A DNA stretch of 64,000 nt from the NCBI GenBank assembly GCA_027485695.1, contig JAIXQO010000008.1, positions 1 to 64,000 on the forward strand, given 5' to 3'. The notes under the pieces were generated by a model that searched no databases, was not told where the DNA came from, and saw nothing but the letters and a program-made list of their open reading frames with translations. This DNA comes from Pseudomonadota bacterium (GTDB lineage: Bacteria > Bdellovibrionota > UBA1018). Below, in pieces: positions 63,783 to 64,000 of this stretch. Both the position numbers and the translations under genes were made by a program. Numbering within the stretch: the first letter of the stretch is position 1; every line of letters starts with the position of its first letter.

Positions 63783-64000
63783 TTAGCCGATGTTGGTGTA
63801 GGTCACCGTCGCTTCGGTTTCCTCGATCTGGAGCGCCACACGGGCGGTCAGAACGATGATGTAGACGCGGGCGGTGATATCCTTGTCGTACTCCATCGAG
63901 ACCTGACGCTGGATGCCCATGATCAGGTTCTTGGAGTTGCAGAACAGGCCGCGCGCGTCGGGCATCATCGGAACCGGCGCGACGGGCGAACCGAAGGCGT
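63783..64000 (-). CDS. C-terminus of the major capsid protein (HK97 fold)
   Basis: Only the last 71 residues or so are in the window; the gene continues past base 64000. GSPVAPVPMMPDARGLFCNS, NLIMGIQRQVSMEYDKD and TARVALQIEETEATV match the end of HK97-type capsid proteins. Internal Met codons should not be taken as the start. Confidence 0.75.
   Translation of the reverse strand, partial: AFGSPVAPVPMMPDARGLFCNSKNLIMGIQRQVSMEYDKDITARVYIIVLTARVALQIEETEATVTYTNIG

Noticed and set aside
1..64000. Evidence of lysogeny (integrase, attachment site, cI-type repressor)
   Set aside because: No integrase or excisionase seen and the tRNA shows no flanking duplication; HTH-type proteins alone do not show lysogeny.

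Overview
This window is a contiguous piece of a tailed double-stranded DNA bacteriophage genome. Every gene I can support lies on the minus strand, so transcription runs from base 64000 towards base 1. The DNA is GC-rich. Genes are tightly packed, with many ATGA, TGATG and TAATG stop/start overlaps. The tail-tip genes are of the lambda M-L-K-I-J type, which points to a siphovirus. A spanin pair (Rz plus an Rz1 lipoprotein) indicates a Gram-negative host; an alphaproteobacterial host is only a guess from base composition. I see no integrase, terminase, portal or DNA polymerase; the terminase and portal would be expected beyond the right edge.

Layout in the direction of transcription. (a) 64000-45122 is the virion module: end of the major capsid protein, head-tail connector genes, tail terminator-like protein, major tail (tube) protein, tail assembly chaperones with a programmed -1 frameshift, a 1159-residue tape measure, homologues of lambda M, L, K, I and J, and tail fibre genes. 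(b) 45114-42330 is small late genes and the lysis cassette: endolysin, holin candidate, Rz and Rz1. (c) 42224-26629 is metabolism of phage DNA: AAA+ ATPase, replication initiator-like protein, DnaB-type helicase, primase, ssDNA-binding protein, UvsW-like helicase, RecA, two PD-(D/E)XK nucleases, a RuvC-like resolvase, plus a Tad2-family anti-Thoeris protein and a ribbon-helix-helix protein. (d) 26629-1 is an accessory region of about 60 mostly small unknown genes, many Cys-rich, with a tRNA-Lys(CUU), two candidate structured RNAs and three frame-disrupted genes.

The most striking feature is a repeated control architecture in the left 44 kb. Leader genes of transcription units carry three modules: (1) a box TTGCAA-N4-TTGCAA, either covering the -35 element or lying just upstream of it; (2) a sigma70-like promoter, typically TGGACA or TTGTCA, 16-17 bp, then TATAGT, CAGAGT or TAGTGT, sometimes built into the terminator of the previous unit; and (3) a Shine-Dalgarno sequence in the loop of a tiny hairpin (stem, AAGGAG, complementary stem) whose stem sequence differs between genes while pairing is kept. 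I infer a phage-specific regulon with a matched translation-initiation element. Candidate regulators in the window are a ribbon-helix-helix protein, a Myb/SANT-like protein and HTH proteins. All functional calls are from reading the sequence; none was checked by database search.
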